From: Paguma larvata
Lineage: Eukaryota > Chordata > Mammalia > Carnivora > Viverridae
DNA: 64,000 nucleotides
Reading direction: 5' to 3'
Assembly (NCBI GenBank): GCA_030068075.1
Contig: CM057828.1
Coordinates: 109,598,699-109,662,698 of the forward strand
A program made the translations under genes and the position numbers. This document shows, one piece after another, positions 11,086 to 24,114 of the stretch (position 1 is the first letter of the stretch; the number at the start of each line of letters is the position of its first letter). The notes beneath the pieces are model-generated. The model worked only from the letters and a program-made list of their open reading frames with translations. It did not search any database and had not been told where the DNA came from.

Positions 11086-13744
11086 CTTCCTTGCTTTTTG
11101 TATGGTTAATTAGACAAAGAAAACAAAGGTAAAATTAGAATATAGGTTACATTTGCAAATGTTTATGTATTCAAGGGGACTTATACATCAGAATAGAATC
11201 TTTCTATTGGTTACAATGTCATCATCATTTATTTAACCTTCATTCTTTCACATTTGGAAATGACACTGTGCAATAGATTATCATCAGACAGGAAGTAGTC
11301 ACAATTAGAGTATGTTTCCAAGATACCCCTGCAGTTAGGTGTGGCCATATGACAGAGTTCAGACCAAAACAGCTGTGTACTGGAGGAGAAATGAGAAGCA
11401 AGAGCCAGACCTAGGCCTGGCCCACAAGGACCTCCCATCCATACTTCTTCATGTCCTTTCCCTTACTGAAACACCATGATACATTTTCTGTAAGATTTTA
11501 TATGGATAAATATATAGGATGCTTTCAAAAAATAAAAGCAATACGGGAAAACTGGAGTTCACGGAATGAACCATATTTTTACATATGGAAACACCTAAGC
11601 CTGGAAATCCTAAAACATGATACCATTTTGCCATTTACTACTGTTTAAGAGTGGTTTTACATATTTATTTCTTCAAAATGTAAGTTCCTAAATGATTATT
11701 GTAAACAGTACCTCTATCTTCATTTTGAATTTCTTATTGAAAAAAGACTATCAAAGAAAATTTCATAAACAGTCTCAAAATCCTTCGTACACATATATTA
11801 ATTTTATTGAAATTCAAGTCCATATAAATTAAAAGTCTTGCTCAATAACCAGCCTGCAAATAATAGACTGACCACCTGACCCCACGTAGCTTGTTAATTA
11901 TGTTGAAATATGTATCAAACATATGAATAAAACCAAACAACCAAATCCCCCAAGTTTACGGGTATCTTTATTATCAGCTGGCAAGGCAACTGGAACCAGA
12001 GACAGTTCTGTTGGTGACGTCTCTAAAATGACCTACTTCTGTGAGGACTAGATTAGCCACATGAAATTGTTTTGGAAATCATGTTGTTTTGTCTAGTATG
12101 AATTTCCTACTTGTACAGACAAATAGGAAATCAACATTTGGGACATTCTCCTTGCCACAGTACCTAGGCCCTAATATTGATGTTAGCTGGTTCCGGTGGC
12201 AAAAGTCCAAGTCAGCCACTGCAGGTGCTTCATTATTGGCACCAGAATCACAATGTGATTTCCATTACTTAAGCTGCTCACACTCCATAGCGTAATACAG
12301 CTGTCTGCTCTCATTATGTTCTATTTTCTTCTTTGCCTTCGCCATTAATAAGCAAGATACTAATAATTTTATAAAATGATAGGTTGCTTATATTTTGCCA
12401 GCAAGTTGTAATTTTCATAAATCAGTATCTACTGAATTTCTCATACATGTGAGATATGAATTTATATTTTAGATACAAGCATAAAACAGTGAAAAGCAAA
12501 TCTGAATATTTGACATAATAAGCAAATTATATAATGAACAGGCTTGAAAGTTAAATAAAAACTTTTGTTTGTATTTTTGAAAAATACTGTATATATATAC
12601 ATTGTTGTTAACAATGCAGGCTTGTCATGTAAGGAAGAAGACAACTAAAAAATCCAACCTAGGTCTGACTACTTTTGTGAATAATTTCCTTATGTATCTA
12701 TAACTAAGAAAATGCTTATTTAAAAAAATATTTAATTTTAGTGTCCTAAACTCCTTTGCTAGGTAACAAACATTTCAGACTGATAGGAATACTTGATACA
12801 AAAACTCTGAAAAATCTTCTTCATTTGCGCCCCAGTGATTCAGAATTTGTGAAACTTCAACCTGCTGAAGTGAAGTTTGCTCTTTCACAATTTATGAAGT
12901 GTAGGAGAGCATGTTTAATCCACTAAAATGTTAAAAACTTAAGGGCTTCTAAGGATAACCAGATGGTGCCAGTGTGAAAGAATATCTACTGTGGAATACT
13001 TTCTTAGCAGTACACCCGAAAGGAATGAATACCTGAATTAAAAACATATTCCATAATTTAAATGTTTTACTAATTGAGAATGGGTGGGGCACCAACTTTT
13101 ATGGGATTTTACTGTGTTGATTAGTAGCAATGAACTTTACAACATTTAACCTTACTTGATCTGTGCAATGAAACAGTTTTCATTATTTTCTTTTGCTGAG
13201 GCTTTCTGAACAGATTTTTATTACGTAAAAATATCCATTTATATACATTAAAAACTTTTTATTTCCTTTTCATCTTTATTATAACCTATTGCTTCTTCAG
13301 GTGAAATGTTAACCAATTTTCTTTAAGGAAAAAACCCCTGAGAAATTAAAGTAGAAATGGTAGGGCCTTACAGGATTATAATACCTGTAATTGCAGACTC
13401 TCCAAATATACAAATAGATCAACAGAACACTATTCATAAAGTCGTGATGCTATGTCCCCAGGGGCAATAATCTATAGTCTTCAAAAAAATGTGTCCTTTT
13501 GGCAAACTGGAGGGATGAGTTCTAGAGTGCCCTACTTCTATTTCCTTTGTCACTAATTTAGTTACAGAAAATCGTATCTATTCTGAGATGAAATTTCTAT
13601 ATCTGTTCTTTTTCCTAGCTGATTTCTGATTTCAGGAAGGTACAGTTGACTCTGCAATGGAATCTAGTTTGTTTTCTATACCATTCGTTTCCAATTTCTT
13701 TCAAATATTTTAAAGGTGATTGCTACAGTAACATTTATTTAGTG
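11086..13744. other. ZEB1 intron 4, mostly unique sequence
   Basis: Mostly without recognised elements. The stretch 11330-11465 ('cccctgcagttaggtgtggc', 'cctaggcctggcccacaagg') resembles an old interspersed repeat of mammals that I cannot name with confidence. Confidence 0.4.
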
Positions 13745-15670
13745 CCAAAAAGTTGATATACTTAGGTATAAATCTAATGAAGTATATATGATATTTACAT
13801 GAGGAAAACTATAAAACTCTTGAGGAAAAAAAATCAAAGAACTAAATAAATGGAGAGACATTCAATGTTTAAAGGTAGGAAGACAATATTGTCAAGATGC
13901 CAGTTCTTCCCAACTTGATCTTCCCAACTTGATTCAACGCAATTCCAATCAAAATCTGAAGAGTTATTTTATTGCCATCGACAAACATTCTAGTGTTTAT
14001 ATGAAGAGGCAAAAGACCCAGAAAAGCCAGAACAATATGGAAGGTGAAAAATAAAGCTGGAGGACTGATACTACCTGACTTCAAGACTTATTATAAAGCC
14101 ATAGTAAATCAGGACAGTGTGGTATTGGTGTGAGAATACAGAAATGGACCAATGGAACAGAGTCAGAAATATCCTCATAAATACAGTCGACTGGTCTTTG
14201 ACAAAAAAGCAAAAACAATACAATGGAGTAAAGACAGTCTCTTCAACAAACAGTAAAGGAACCACGAAACATCCAGAACATGCTTTTATATAAAAGCGAA
14301 TCTAGACACAGACCTCACACCCCTCACAAAACTTAACTCACCATGGACCACAATCCTAACTGGAAAATGCAAAACTATAAAGCTCCTAGAAGATACCAGG
14401 AGAAAACGTAGATGACCAAGGGTATGACAACACTGTTTTTAGATACAACACCAAAGGCATGATCTATGAAAGAAAGAATGGGGAAGCTGGGCTCCATTAA
14501 AATGAAAAACTTCTGCTTTGTGAAAGATAGTATCAAAAGAATTAGAAGACAAGTTACAGACTGGGAAAAATGTCTGCAAAAGACATGTCAGATAAAGGAC
14601 TATTATCCAAAATATACGAAGGACTCTTAAAACTCAACGATAAAAAAATCAAATAACTTGATTACAAAATAGTCCAAAGACATTAGCAGACACCTCAGCA
14701 AATAAGATACACAGATTACAGGCAAGTATGAAAAGATGCTCCACATCATATGTCATCAGGGAAATGCAAATTAAAACAGTAAGATACCACTACACGCCTG
14801 TCAGAATGCGCAAAATCCAACAAAACACTGACACCACAAAATGCTGGCGAGGATGTGGAGCAACAGAAACTCACCCTACTGGAGGGAAGGCAAAGTGGTA
14901 CAAGTGGTGCAGCCTCTTGGGAAGACAGTTTGGCAGTTTCTTACAAAACTGAACAGACTCTTAACTTACCATAGGATCCAGCACACACACTTCTTGGTAT
15001 TTACCCAAGGAGTTTAAAACTTATGTCTACACAAAAATCTGCCATAGATGTGTATAGCAACTTCATTCATAATTGTCAAAACTTGGAAGCAACCAAGGTG
15101 TCTTTCAGTAGGTGAATGGATAAATAAGCTGTGATACATCCAGACAATGGAATATTATTCAGCACTAAATATAAATGAGCTATCAAGCCATGAAAATGCA
15201 TGGAGGAACCTTAAACACTTACTAAGTGAAAAAAAAACAACTTAAAAAGGCTGTAAGATGTATAATTCCAACTACATGACATTCTGGAAAAGGCAAAACT
15301 ACGGAGACACAAAAAGATCAGCAGTTTCCAGGGGTGAGGGTAGGTGGAGAAAGGTGAACAGGCAAAGCGTGGAGGATTTTTACGGCGTTGAAAATATTCT
15401 AAAAAGATATAATGACAGATACAGGTCATTATACATCTGTCCACACTCAAAGAAAGGACATCAAGAATGAACCCTAAGGGAGACTATGGACTTTGGGTGA
15501 TTATGATGTGTCAATGCAGGTTCATCCTCAGTAAAAATTACCATTCTGGTGAGTTATGTTGATAATGAGAGAAGCTATGCACACGTGGGGGCAGGGGATA
15601 TATGGGAAATATCTGTACCTCTGTTTCACTTTTGTTGTAAGCCTAAAACTTCTCTAAAAAAGTCTTTTTA
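13745..15670 (+). mobile_element. LINE-1M, 3' half of ORF2 and 3' UTR
   Basis: Reads the ORF2 C-terminal part ('aatatggaaggtgaaaaata', 'catagtaaatcaggacagtg', 'tcatcagggaaatgcaaatt', 'gaggatgtggagcaacagaa', 'ggtgaatggataaataagct', 'ccagacaatggaatattatt') and a 3' UTR ending in 'ctaaaacttctctaaaaaag'. Many stops and frameshifts make it dead. A 14-bp tandem duplication (cttcccaacttgat) sits at 13906-13933. Confidence 0.9.
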
Positions 15671-15760
15671 AAAAGTTGATTATTTAGATATTAATTTGTA
15701 TCTATCCTCCAAACTGGGAACCCAGAAAAATCAAACTGGATTTAGAATTTTAATACTTTA

Positions 15761-15982
15761 TTTTTAAAAATATTTTTTAACGTTTATTTATTTTTGAGAG
15801 ACATAGAGACAGAGCATGAGCAGGGGAGGGGCAGAGAGAGAGGGAGACACAGAATCTGAAGCAGGCTCCAGGCTCTGAGCCGTCAAAACAGAGCCCATCA
15901 CGGGGCTCGAACTCACAAACCGTGAGATCATGACCTGAGCTGAAGTCGGCCGCTTAACTGACTGAGCCACCCAGGCCCCCCA
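15761..15982 (-). mobile_element. Felid CAN-SINE, sense to ZEB1
   Basis: Complete element in reverse orientation, from the 'ttatttatttttgagagaca' side to 'ctgagccacccaggcccccc'. A perfect 17-bp target duplication, agaattttaatacttta, lies at 15744-15760 and 15983-15999, so it inserted just past the LINE-1 tail. Confidence 0.96.
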
Positions 15983-16176
15983 AGAATTTTAATACTTTAA
16001 ATATCCTTAAACATTACAAGCAACTTCTTAGTTCTTGGTGCAGATCTTGCATAAAATTTCTTATAGGAATATTTGCTTGCTGTTTGCATCTGTTTCTAGT
16101 GGATGGAAGAGGAGAATAATAGCTTATTTCCTTCCAGAAGAGTATGAACATATTAGTATTGCATTTTGCCACTTAA

Positions 16177-16388
16177 AAATGTTTATTTATTTTTGAGAGG
16201 GAGAGAGAGAGAGACAGACAGACAGACAGTGGGGGAGGAGCAGAGGGAGAGGGGGACAGAGGATTTGAAGTGGGATCTAGGCTGACAGCAGAGAGCCCGA
16301 CGCGGGGTTTGAGCTCATGAACCACAAGATCATGACCTGAGTGAGCCGAAGTCCGATGCTTAACCAACCGAGCCACCCAGGCGTCCCA
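16177..16388 (-). mobile_element. Felid CAN-SINE with (CAGA)n expansion
   Basis: Reverse-orientation SINE ending 'cgagccacccaggcgtccc'. Its CT-rich part carries a short (gaca)n run at 16213-16229. Target duplication not clear. Confidence 0.92.
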
Positions 16389-16846
16389 GCACTTTCCCAC
16401 TTTTTATACACTGGCTGTTCGTATCAGAATGAATGGACTAGAGCAGATATTAAAAAAAAAAAAAATTTGTCTCCGAATCACTGTTTTGAACCATATACTC
16501 ATGTTTTTGCTTGCTAGAATAGTGGGGAAAAAAATCAAGAGGCAGTTAAGGGTCATCCTAGCTCCCTCTATGTGCTGCCATGTGAGTGAATGGAAATCAA
16601 TAACCAGACACTGTTCTAAGCATTTCACTACAGTGGTGTTATCACTATATACAGGAGATGCCACTTATTCAATACATACAGCTATCATAAAAATGTCCCA
16701 TTCGTTAAAGAGATTATTTTCTATAGGCACCTGCAATAGATTCTAGTTTTCGAGAGAGTTCCCTAGAGTAGAGTAGTTCCCATTGTAGAGTTATGGAAAT
16801 AATCCTTTAAAGATGAAAGCAAAAACAACCGTGAAGCTCCATTTAC
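16389..16846. other. ZEB1 intron 4 next to exon 4 donor
   Basis: Unique intron with a 13-A run near 16451. No element recognised. Confidence 0.5.
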
Positions 16847-17008
16847 CATTTTCATCATGACCACTGGCTTCTGGTGTGCCCTGCCTCTGGTCCTCTTCAG
16901 GTGCCTCAGGGTAAATGACAGCAGTGTCTTGTTGTTGCAGGAATTCTTCAACATTAGGATCATGGTTATGTTCATTTTCTGCATCTGAGTCACATTCATC
17001 ATCTTTTA
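16847..17008 (-). CDS. ZEB1: ZEB1 exon 4 (acidic N-terminal region)
   Basis: 162-bp exon. The acceptor is tttcttttag ending at 17009 and the donor GTAAAT starts at 16846. Two bases complete a valine codon, then 53 codons follow: [20 protein letters not shown], then [20 protein letters not shown] and [13 protein letters not shown]. The exon ends on the first base of a glycine codon completed by exon 5. The product is strongly acidic and has no folded domain I recognise. In the family this N-terminal region is reported to contact co-activators such as p300. The frame is open and both splice phases match the adjacent exons. Confidence 0.96.
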
Positions 17009-17189
17009 CTAAAAGAAATGCATACTTTATAGAAAGCAATTCACCGCTAAGTTGTTACAAAGCTTTTCTAGAAAAGAAATTATTTTCCTTAAGAAAATAC
17101 ATTACTGTTCTCAAATTTGTAGGAAATATTTACCAAAAATTAAAAACGAAATTCACTCATTCTGTTGGTCTCTATTAAGAAGTATTTTA

Positions 17190-17393
17190 TGTTTTTAAAA
17201 ATGTTTATTTATTCATTTTGAGAGAGAGAAAGAGGGACAGGAAAGAAAGAGAGAGGGAGAGAGAGAATCCCAAGTAGGCTCCATGCCGTGAGCACAGAGC
17301 CTGATGTGGGGCTCAGTCCCACGAATGCAAGATCATGACCTGGGCTGAAACCAAGAGTCAGACACTTAAACAACTGAGCCACCCAGGCACCCC
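17190..17393 (-). mobile_element. Felid CAN-SINE
   Basis: Reverse-orientation SINE ending 'gagccacccaggcacccc'. A 17-bp target duplication with two mismatches (tattaagaagtatttta / tattgagaagtctttta) lies at 17173-17189 and 17394-17410; the divergence suggests an older copy. Confidence 0.93.
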
Positions 17394-17410
17394 TATTGAG
17401 AAGTCTTTTA

Positions 17411-18530
17411 GAAAGTGTTATAATGAAAGTCTTGAAATTTTCACAATATCCCTTTTAAACTTTAGAGTTGTACTTCTAGTCACTGATAAACAAGACAGAC
17501 AAGCTAATACAGTTGACTGACTTCTTAACTTCTCAATGATAAAGCAAGGATAAAAGGAAGAGAAAATGTGAGTTCTCAAACTTTAGTCCCTTCTAGCAAC
17601 CTATTGGCTATTACAGTTGTAGCTTAAATCTGAGTCACTCTCAATATAAACCACTTTGAAGTCAGTTGAGTTACGTGATTTCTTAGAAAACTGTTAATAG
17701 TTACCTAAGAAAATTTTTTAGCAAGACTCAAAGAGTATCAGATCCATAAAACTTATCTTCTTTAGTATTCATATGTATATGTGTATACAAATATCTTTAT
17801 ATATATATATATATAGCTATTCTTTCTCTATTTCTGCCTTAATAAATGTTTAACAATGGGATCAGGGCAAAAGAATTTTTTTTTTTCAGTTAGAAAGATT
17901 CAAGAGATAATGGAACGCTTTCAACTTTGAGAAGGTACTCCAGAGAGCTGCCGAATTTCTAAAGCAGGACTGCTGCACTATGGCTTTCCTCCATTTCCTC
18001 AGCCGGCTCCAGAGGACCGTGTCTACTCCACGGTGGTGCTAACTGTAATGGGTTGTACGGCTCCCTGGTGTCTCAGGGCTGACTTCTTTATACGCTTCAG
18101 GCTTAATGGTCAGTCCTAAATGTGTAAAACAGCATTTCCCAGCAGACTAAAATAGGGCCAAATTGAAATGCTGAGGTAGGGGCATGTTTTTGCTTAACAG
18201 TAACTGAAAGAGTCTTGCTAAATCTCCTGCACAATGGTAGTAACTGAACTCCTCATGGCAGCTGCTGTTTAAAACCTTAAGGACAATGACATGGTAATCA
18301 TGGTGACCTGCCATTTTTTCCCCTCCTTTTTAATGCAGCCAATAGCAATCAATTATTTAGCACTGGGTTACTAGAACCAGGGGTAAGTGAAGGCTTTTTA
18401 AGAGTTAAGCTGGTCCTGCGGGTTTTAAAGGAGTTTCTTTCTAAATCCTCAACTTCTGTGTATATTCTTTCTTAGAATCTGGAAGGCTCTTCTCTCCACT
18501 ATCCCCTTTTCATAGTATGCTTTGCTTAAA
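17411..18530. other. ZEB1 intron 3, candidate conserved non-coding stretch
   Basis: A (TA)n run at about 17797-17815 aside, 17930-18430 is free of repeats and includes 'gcagccaatagcaatcaatt', which joins a CCAAT-type and a homeodomain-like TCAATTA word. Conservation is not testable from one sequence. Confidence 0.4.
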
Positions 18531-18751
18531 TCTGTTAAAAAATATTTCTTTTTGGCGGGGGGGGCTGGTGGGGGGAGAAGGGGTGTGTGAGGGGAAGAGA
18601 GAGAGAGAGGGAGAGAGAGAATTCCAAGCAGTCTCTGCACTGTCAACACAGGGCCCTATGTGGGGCTCCATCTCACGAACCAGGAGATTATGGCCTGAGC
18701 CGAAATAGAGAGTCAGATGTTTAACCAACTGAGTCACCCAGGCACCCCCTC
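18531..18751 (-). mobile_element. Felid CAN-SINE, G-rich expanded
   Basis: Reverse-orientation SINE ending 'gagtcacccaggcacccc'. The usual AT-rich start is replaced by G-rich sequence (ggcggggggggctggtgggg). Target duplication ctttgcttaaa lies at 18520-18530 and 18752-18762. Confidence 0.9.
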
Positions 18752-18762
18752 CTTTGCTTAAA

Positions 18763-20640
18763 CTTAAAAGGAAGAAGATAAAAAGGCATATCCAAATACA
18801 TTAATATGGTGCATTGCCCTGGAGTATAAAAACCTCCAGGATGCCAAAGGAAAAAATTCGAAATACTGATTGGGGAAAACTTTATTGACTAATCAAGGCA
18901 ACATAAAACCACCATAGGCCTTCTAGTTTTTCCTGCTTACATGGATTTCTATCAGGGTAAAGCCTGGCGACTGATATTTTGGAGATATTTTGGCTCTGGT
19001 TAGGAAGTTCTGAAATCAACTGTATAATAGTAAGGCCAAGGGGATTGGGAGTAATTTTCCTTTAATTACCCCACCTGTTCAATTCTCTATTATTAAAAAA
19101 TTCACTTCTCTTCAGGAGACCAGTCAGAGCAAAGAGTATTTTCAAAAATCATTCCTACAATCTGTCAATAGCTGGAAAAATAAGCATTTTTGAACAGCTA
19201 ACGCAGTACAAGTCCATGTCACTGAGTCTTTTCAACGTAATTGCAAATTTTCAAGTTAAACAAGATAATACTCATGAGTGAAATTTAAGTTTTACGTGAT
19301 TTATTGACTCCATATAAGTTACAAGATGATCAAAAATATTTTTATCAAATTATATTTATTTCAATTACAGTCTTCACTTATATAGTTTATTTTTTTTATA
19401 TCCTATTAAGTGTGTGTGTGTGTGTGTGCGTGTGTGCATGCGTGCATCTAGGCCTGATGCTAGAATAATGAGTTTTAAATAGTATACATTTTGCAGAATT
19501 ATACAGTCTGTATTTTACACACGAAACCTGCATCTTCAGTAAGTTATAAGCTTACCTATACACTGACTGGTTCTAAATGTACTACTCAATTGGAGACAAA
19601 ACTTTATATAACTTATAAAAATTATATTAGATATAAAGAACCTCATTACTGAATAATCTATTTTTTAAAAATATTATTCAGTTTTTAATGTTAATTCCAG
19701 TCTAGTTAACACCTGGCTTTGCTTGTTAGGTGATTAGGTACAAAATTTCCAGAAACTGAATGAACTAAGTTTGAAGCTCTAAGGCATGGATGACAATATT
19801 GTTACCTCATGTAGTAAAAGGATTTTTATGAAAAAAAAAAAAAGTACTGGCAAAAGGTACTGAAATTAACAATATTTCAATTTCCGCAACCAATTCTTAA
19901 TATATTGATCAAGATGCCACTAAGTTGAGAGGGAAAAATAACAAAAGCCAAAAACAGATATTGTCAGTCCTTCGATCAGTAAGTGTTGGTTAGGCCTTCT
20001 TGGTGTATGTCCCAGAAAAATCAGGGAGTGGATGATACTAACGCCTGGGAAACAAATTCTTGAGCAAATTAGGGGGCTTTGAATTTTTGCTTTCAACAGA
20101 ACTGAAGGGGCATTTAATAGAATTGTCAGTTAATCACACCAAAAATATTTTATTGATATAGAACCATAACTCTTTGCACATAACTCTAACGATGTATAAA
20201 GAATCAAGTAAATCAGTTATCACGAAAATGTACTGCACCTTTTTATTTATAAGAATAAGGTTATCTGGGTGCTAGACAAACCATAGAAACAGAATTAATG
20301 CTGAACATTTTTTCCTCTGGAAATAAGTAACATTAAACTATTGATAAATGAACTCGTGGAAGAATACTTCAGCTCCTTTAATTTCATTTCCAGTAACATA
20401 TTTATTTAATAATTATTTATTAGAAGTTGTAATGTATTTATGTTGTGGTAAACTGCATAGTACTGATAATTATAGGATAAATCCATACATTAAAAAAATC
20501 TTAAGAGTCTTGTCCCTAGAAATTAAAAAGAAACTTAAATTTCAATTTATATACATGTTTTTCTTATAAAGAAATGACAACTGATCAAAAATAACATCAA
20601 GTAGAAAATGCATCCTCCATTAGCATCAAATTCTATACCA
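18763..20640. other. ZEB1 intron 3, no recognised gene; one (TG)n run
   Basis: AT-rich, with a (TG)n microsatellite at 19411-19440. Otherwise nothing recognised. Confidence 0.5.
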
Positions 20641-21018
20641 TGAGTTCAAGGAGCAAACACGTTTCTGACTCGTAAAGAAGAGCTTACTCAGATTTTTAAA
20701 AACTGGATGATTAGCAGGCATTACATTGTTATGGATTATACACAGAAGAGTGATATTAAAAATGCCGTTCTTAACATTCCAGAAATTATACTGTAACTAT
20801 TTACACTTAAAATGAAAAAACTTTAAAAGTACATTAAGAAATATGTGAGACAGTACAAAAGCAGCCTACATAGTATAAAACTTGGAGGATAATAACAGTA
20901 GCTCTTAGGGTGGTCGTGAGAATTAAATTAATATAGTATGTGTTTAGTACTGTGGCTGCACATGTTAAGTGCTATGTAATTGTTAGCCGTTTTCCTTAAA
21001 GCAGTCCTATAAGGTGAG
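20641..21018 (+). repeat. Intron 3 segment with a diverged second copy at 31938-32793
   Basis: Starts tgagttcaaggag and ends near 'ataaggtgag'. Its order of blocks is repeated 11.3 kb away in the same orientation: 'gactc.taaagaagagctta', 'agaaatta...aactatttacacttaaaatgaaaa', and a shared exact 22 nt beginning taagtgctatgtaattgtta (20966 here, 32739 there). The right part (about 20885-20990) is a MIR element; the left part is not. Confidence 0.85.
20885..20990 (+). mobile_element. MIR SINE 3' part
   Basis: 'ttagggtggtcgtgagaatt', then 'gtttagtactgtggctgcac' and 'gtgctatgtaattgttagc' follow the 3' half of MIR. It lies within the duplicated segment. Confidence 0.7.
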
Positions 21019-21180
21019 CGTTATAATTTCTCAATTGCAAGTTTTCCCAGTAAAAAAACTAGGATCAGAAAACTTAGATAACTTCCAGAATCACAGAATA
21101 AAAAAGAGTTCCTATTAGATCTTAGGGATGTGATATCAAGTTCTGGTCTTTCCAACTAAACTACACTGTCTCTGTGAACC
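21000..21180 (-). mobile_element. MIR SINE, opposite orientation
   Basis: 'gcagtcctataaggtgagcg', 'actaggatcagaaaacttag', 'ataacttccagaatcacaga', 'gttctggtctttccaactaa' follow reverse MIR. It faces the preceding plus-strand MIR. Confidence 0.65.
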
Positions 21181-22825
21181 TGCATCTAACCAAAACAATT
21201 TCAAGCTGAGACCAGAAATTTTGCAGTTGTTACACATAAATTTAAAGTGTTGGGAAGGGCACATTATAAAAAAGGTCAGTTTGAAAGCAAAATTTCTAGT
21301 CTTAAGACTGATAAACTTACAAATTTAAATAGTAGAGAGATGAATAAATATATAGAAACATGATAATTTGGCTTTCTTTAGATATGACAAAACTCAGAGC
21401 TGACTGTCAGAGTACAGAATTACTTTGGACCACAGGACCCTATGACCATCACCATTTGCCAAAGTGTAGAATTACAGGGTTATAATCACGAATTAGAGCA
21501 AGGAGAGAGGGGCAAACATTTAATATAAAGATTAAACACTTCTATTTAGCTATCAACAATTTCCATTGGAATAAAGTATCCTTCAGCTTCTTCCTACCTT
21601 CATACATTTTTTCAAACTTGGCAAAACTATTAACTACATAAACAAAAAAGGGATGCTCAGAGGAACAAAGGCGGTTTTGGGTGAATTTTTCACTCTCTGA
21701 ATACTAAGCGGAGACTTCAGTTCTCTTAACTTCATGAATTGCAAAAGGAAGTCAGCTGAAGAAAGGATCTGACAAAGTTCTGAACTAATGATGATGACCT
21801 CTGTACAATGTTTTTGTTTACTTTGTCAGCACATTATTCCCTAGAAGTCAAGGAAGTAACAGAAGCAAAGGCAAAACATAACTTTCAAGTTTAAAGTCTC
21901 AAAAGTCCCGGATGTCTAATTTTTACCCTTCTTTCCTTAAAACTACACTTCTCAGGGCTTTTTGAAATGTTTGCTTGCTCCTAGCTCCCCATGTTCTAGG
22001 GAAATAAGGCTGCAGGGATCACCATCCTCTGGGTGGAGCAACAATTTAAGTCAGTACAAGGTTACCTTAACTTCCAGACGTGATTTTGCAGACAGGGGGA
22101 GGGGAGGTTAAAATAATTTATATACTACTCAGTACTTCAAACTGAAAGAACTGATTTATTTTTGTAGTGAAGAGCAAAGTGTGAGGTGAAATACTGACAC
22201 TTGGAATTGTGAATGTTTGTTTTGATAGCATTTTGTCTAAAAGGGCGCAAGATGCCCTGTAACTCTGGTAATAGAAGTCATCTAACATTCATTAAACGAG
22301 CAATAAACAGCATTCTTTTGCGGTCATTAATACTATTTACTAATAACACATATCTAGTTTAAATATTTTGTATAATGTGTAAGTTAGCATGACAAATACT
22401 TGATGACATACATATTGAATACATTATTCATGCAAGTTAAACACAACCAAGTTAAAGGCAGAATATAAAATCTTAGGCAGCAGGTACCATAAATCATCAC
22501 ATACCCCGGTATTATTTAATTAATTTGGAATGCATATTTAATAACAGCACAAAGATTTACTCTTGGTTTCACAGAACCGAATGCCAAGTATGGCAGTGCT
22601 TATTTATATTATAGATGAAAATCTATTTTTGATATGTTACTATGAAATATACTCATCTTACATAATGGAAGATAATTTATAGGGCTCTATGGAATATTAC
22701 TAAAATGCACTGTAAAACTAGAACTGTTAAACCAAAGAAAAGAAAAACAGAAAATTTATTTAAAATTATATGATAGAAATTTCTAATTTATGGTTGAATA
22801 TACAAAATACAATTATACTACTTTT
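21181..22825. other. Repeat-free ZEB1 intron 3 stretch
   Basis: About 1.6 kb without recognised repeats, ending in AT-rich sequence with many homeodomain-like TAATTA/TTAATT words (22350-22560). Candidate conserved non-coding element; nothing here codes. Confidence 0.4.
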
Positions 22826-22840
22826 AAATACAGTATTTTT

Positions 22841-23086
22841 TTAAGATAGCATTTTTTTAACTTTTTTTAATGTTTTGAGAGAGCGACAGAGAGACATAAA
22901 GAGAGAGAGAGAGAGAGAGAGAGAGAAGGCAGGAGAGGGACAGAGAGGGAGACACAGAATCCAAAGCAGGTTCCAGGCTCTGAGCTGTCAGCACAGAGCC
23001 CGACGTGGGGCTGGAACTGACGAACCCTGAGATCATGACCTGAACCAAAGTTGGCTGCTTAACCAACTGAACCACCCAGGTGACCC
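22841..23086 (-). mobile_element. Felid CAN-SINE with (GA)n run
   Basis: Reverse-orientation SINE with a (GA)n tract at 22900-22926, ending 'gaaccacccaggtgaccc'. Flanking copies of aaatacagtatttt / aagtacagtatttt form an imperfect target duplication. Confidence 0.92.
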
Positions 23087-23233
23087 TAAGTACAGTATTT
23101 TGAGGAAATGTTTTAGTAACTTGGAATTCATATTTGAAGTTTACATTCTAAGAGTTCTAGCTGATTTGCATGACACAGAAGTGCCTGGTGTTGTAGTAAG
23201 ATCTGGATTTAAGTTTTCCAATTACTCTTTTGC

Positions 23234-23448
23234 ATTAAAAAATAATTTTTTTAATGTTTATTTTTGAGAGAGAGAGAGAGGGCATGAGTGAGGAAGTGGT
23301 AGAGAGTAGAGGGAGACAGAATCCGAAGCAGGCTCCAGGCTCTGAGCTGTCAGCACAGAGCTCAACACAGGGCCTGAACTTGCAAACTGTGAGATCATGA
23401 CCTGAGCCAAAGCCGGATGCTTAACTGACTGAGCCACCCAGGCGCCCC
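23234..23448 (-). mobile_element. Felid CAN-SINE
   Basis: Reverse-orientation SINE ending 'gagccacccaggcgcccc'. Perfect 11-bp target duplication tactcttttgc at 23223-23233 and 23449-23459. Confidence 0.95.
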
Positions 23449-23459
23449 TACTCTTTTGC

Positions 23460-24114
23460 TTTTTAAATCTGATCTGACTCCATTACAGAGGAATAGCTTA
23501 AGTCTTAGGGAGTATGTACATTTAGTCATCTAGAAGCAAATTTCCTTGTTTACTATAATTTAACTTCATCTTGGCCTTTTTCAATCACAGAAGTTACAAG
23601 AAAAAAGTTTGGTTCTCTTGTTTGCTGTGACACGTTCACTCAGCTCATCAATATTCATGATTCTCATCCGGTTTATAGATAACTCATGACATTTGCTTAC
23701 TCTTCTCCCTTCTGCTTTCTGTCTTGTGGGCAACTCAATGCAGATCCTGGTAACTAATAATGAAACTCAAAATAGTTAAATCTGTATTTCTATAGCTTTG
23801 GTAAAAATTCTGATACATATTCAAATTATCATGAAAACAGTTTTTTTTTGGATTATCTGTAAGTTATACTCATCAGTTTTCCAGATTGGAAAATATGCTC
23901 TATTTTATGTATCTGCAAATTTACGCTGCATTTAAAGAATATAAAGGCCTAACTTTTCATATAGTGCCCTATATGCCTGGGTACTTCAACACTGAAGGAG
24001 GTCAAGATGAAAGAAGAGGAAATAGACTAAATTCACGACTCACAAATGCAAAAACCAGTGACACAAAAGACCTTGTTCAAAGGCTGCAGTATGAAAGAAA
24101 ATGACAGGAGATAC
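23460..24114. other. ZEB1 intron 3 next to exon 3 donor
   Basis: Unique intron. A chance open frame at 23886-24104 runs on the strand opposite the gene, has no recognisable motif, and is not called. Confidence 0.5.

Noticed and set aside
13906..13933. 14-bp tandem duplication as a functional motif
   Set aside because: Simple slippage inside a decayed LINE-1; noted in the element's entry only.
16173..16400. SINE-derived open frames such as the one here
   Set aside because: Similar short proteins recur at every reverse SINE (also 15788, 22857, 30112); they are translations of the repeat.
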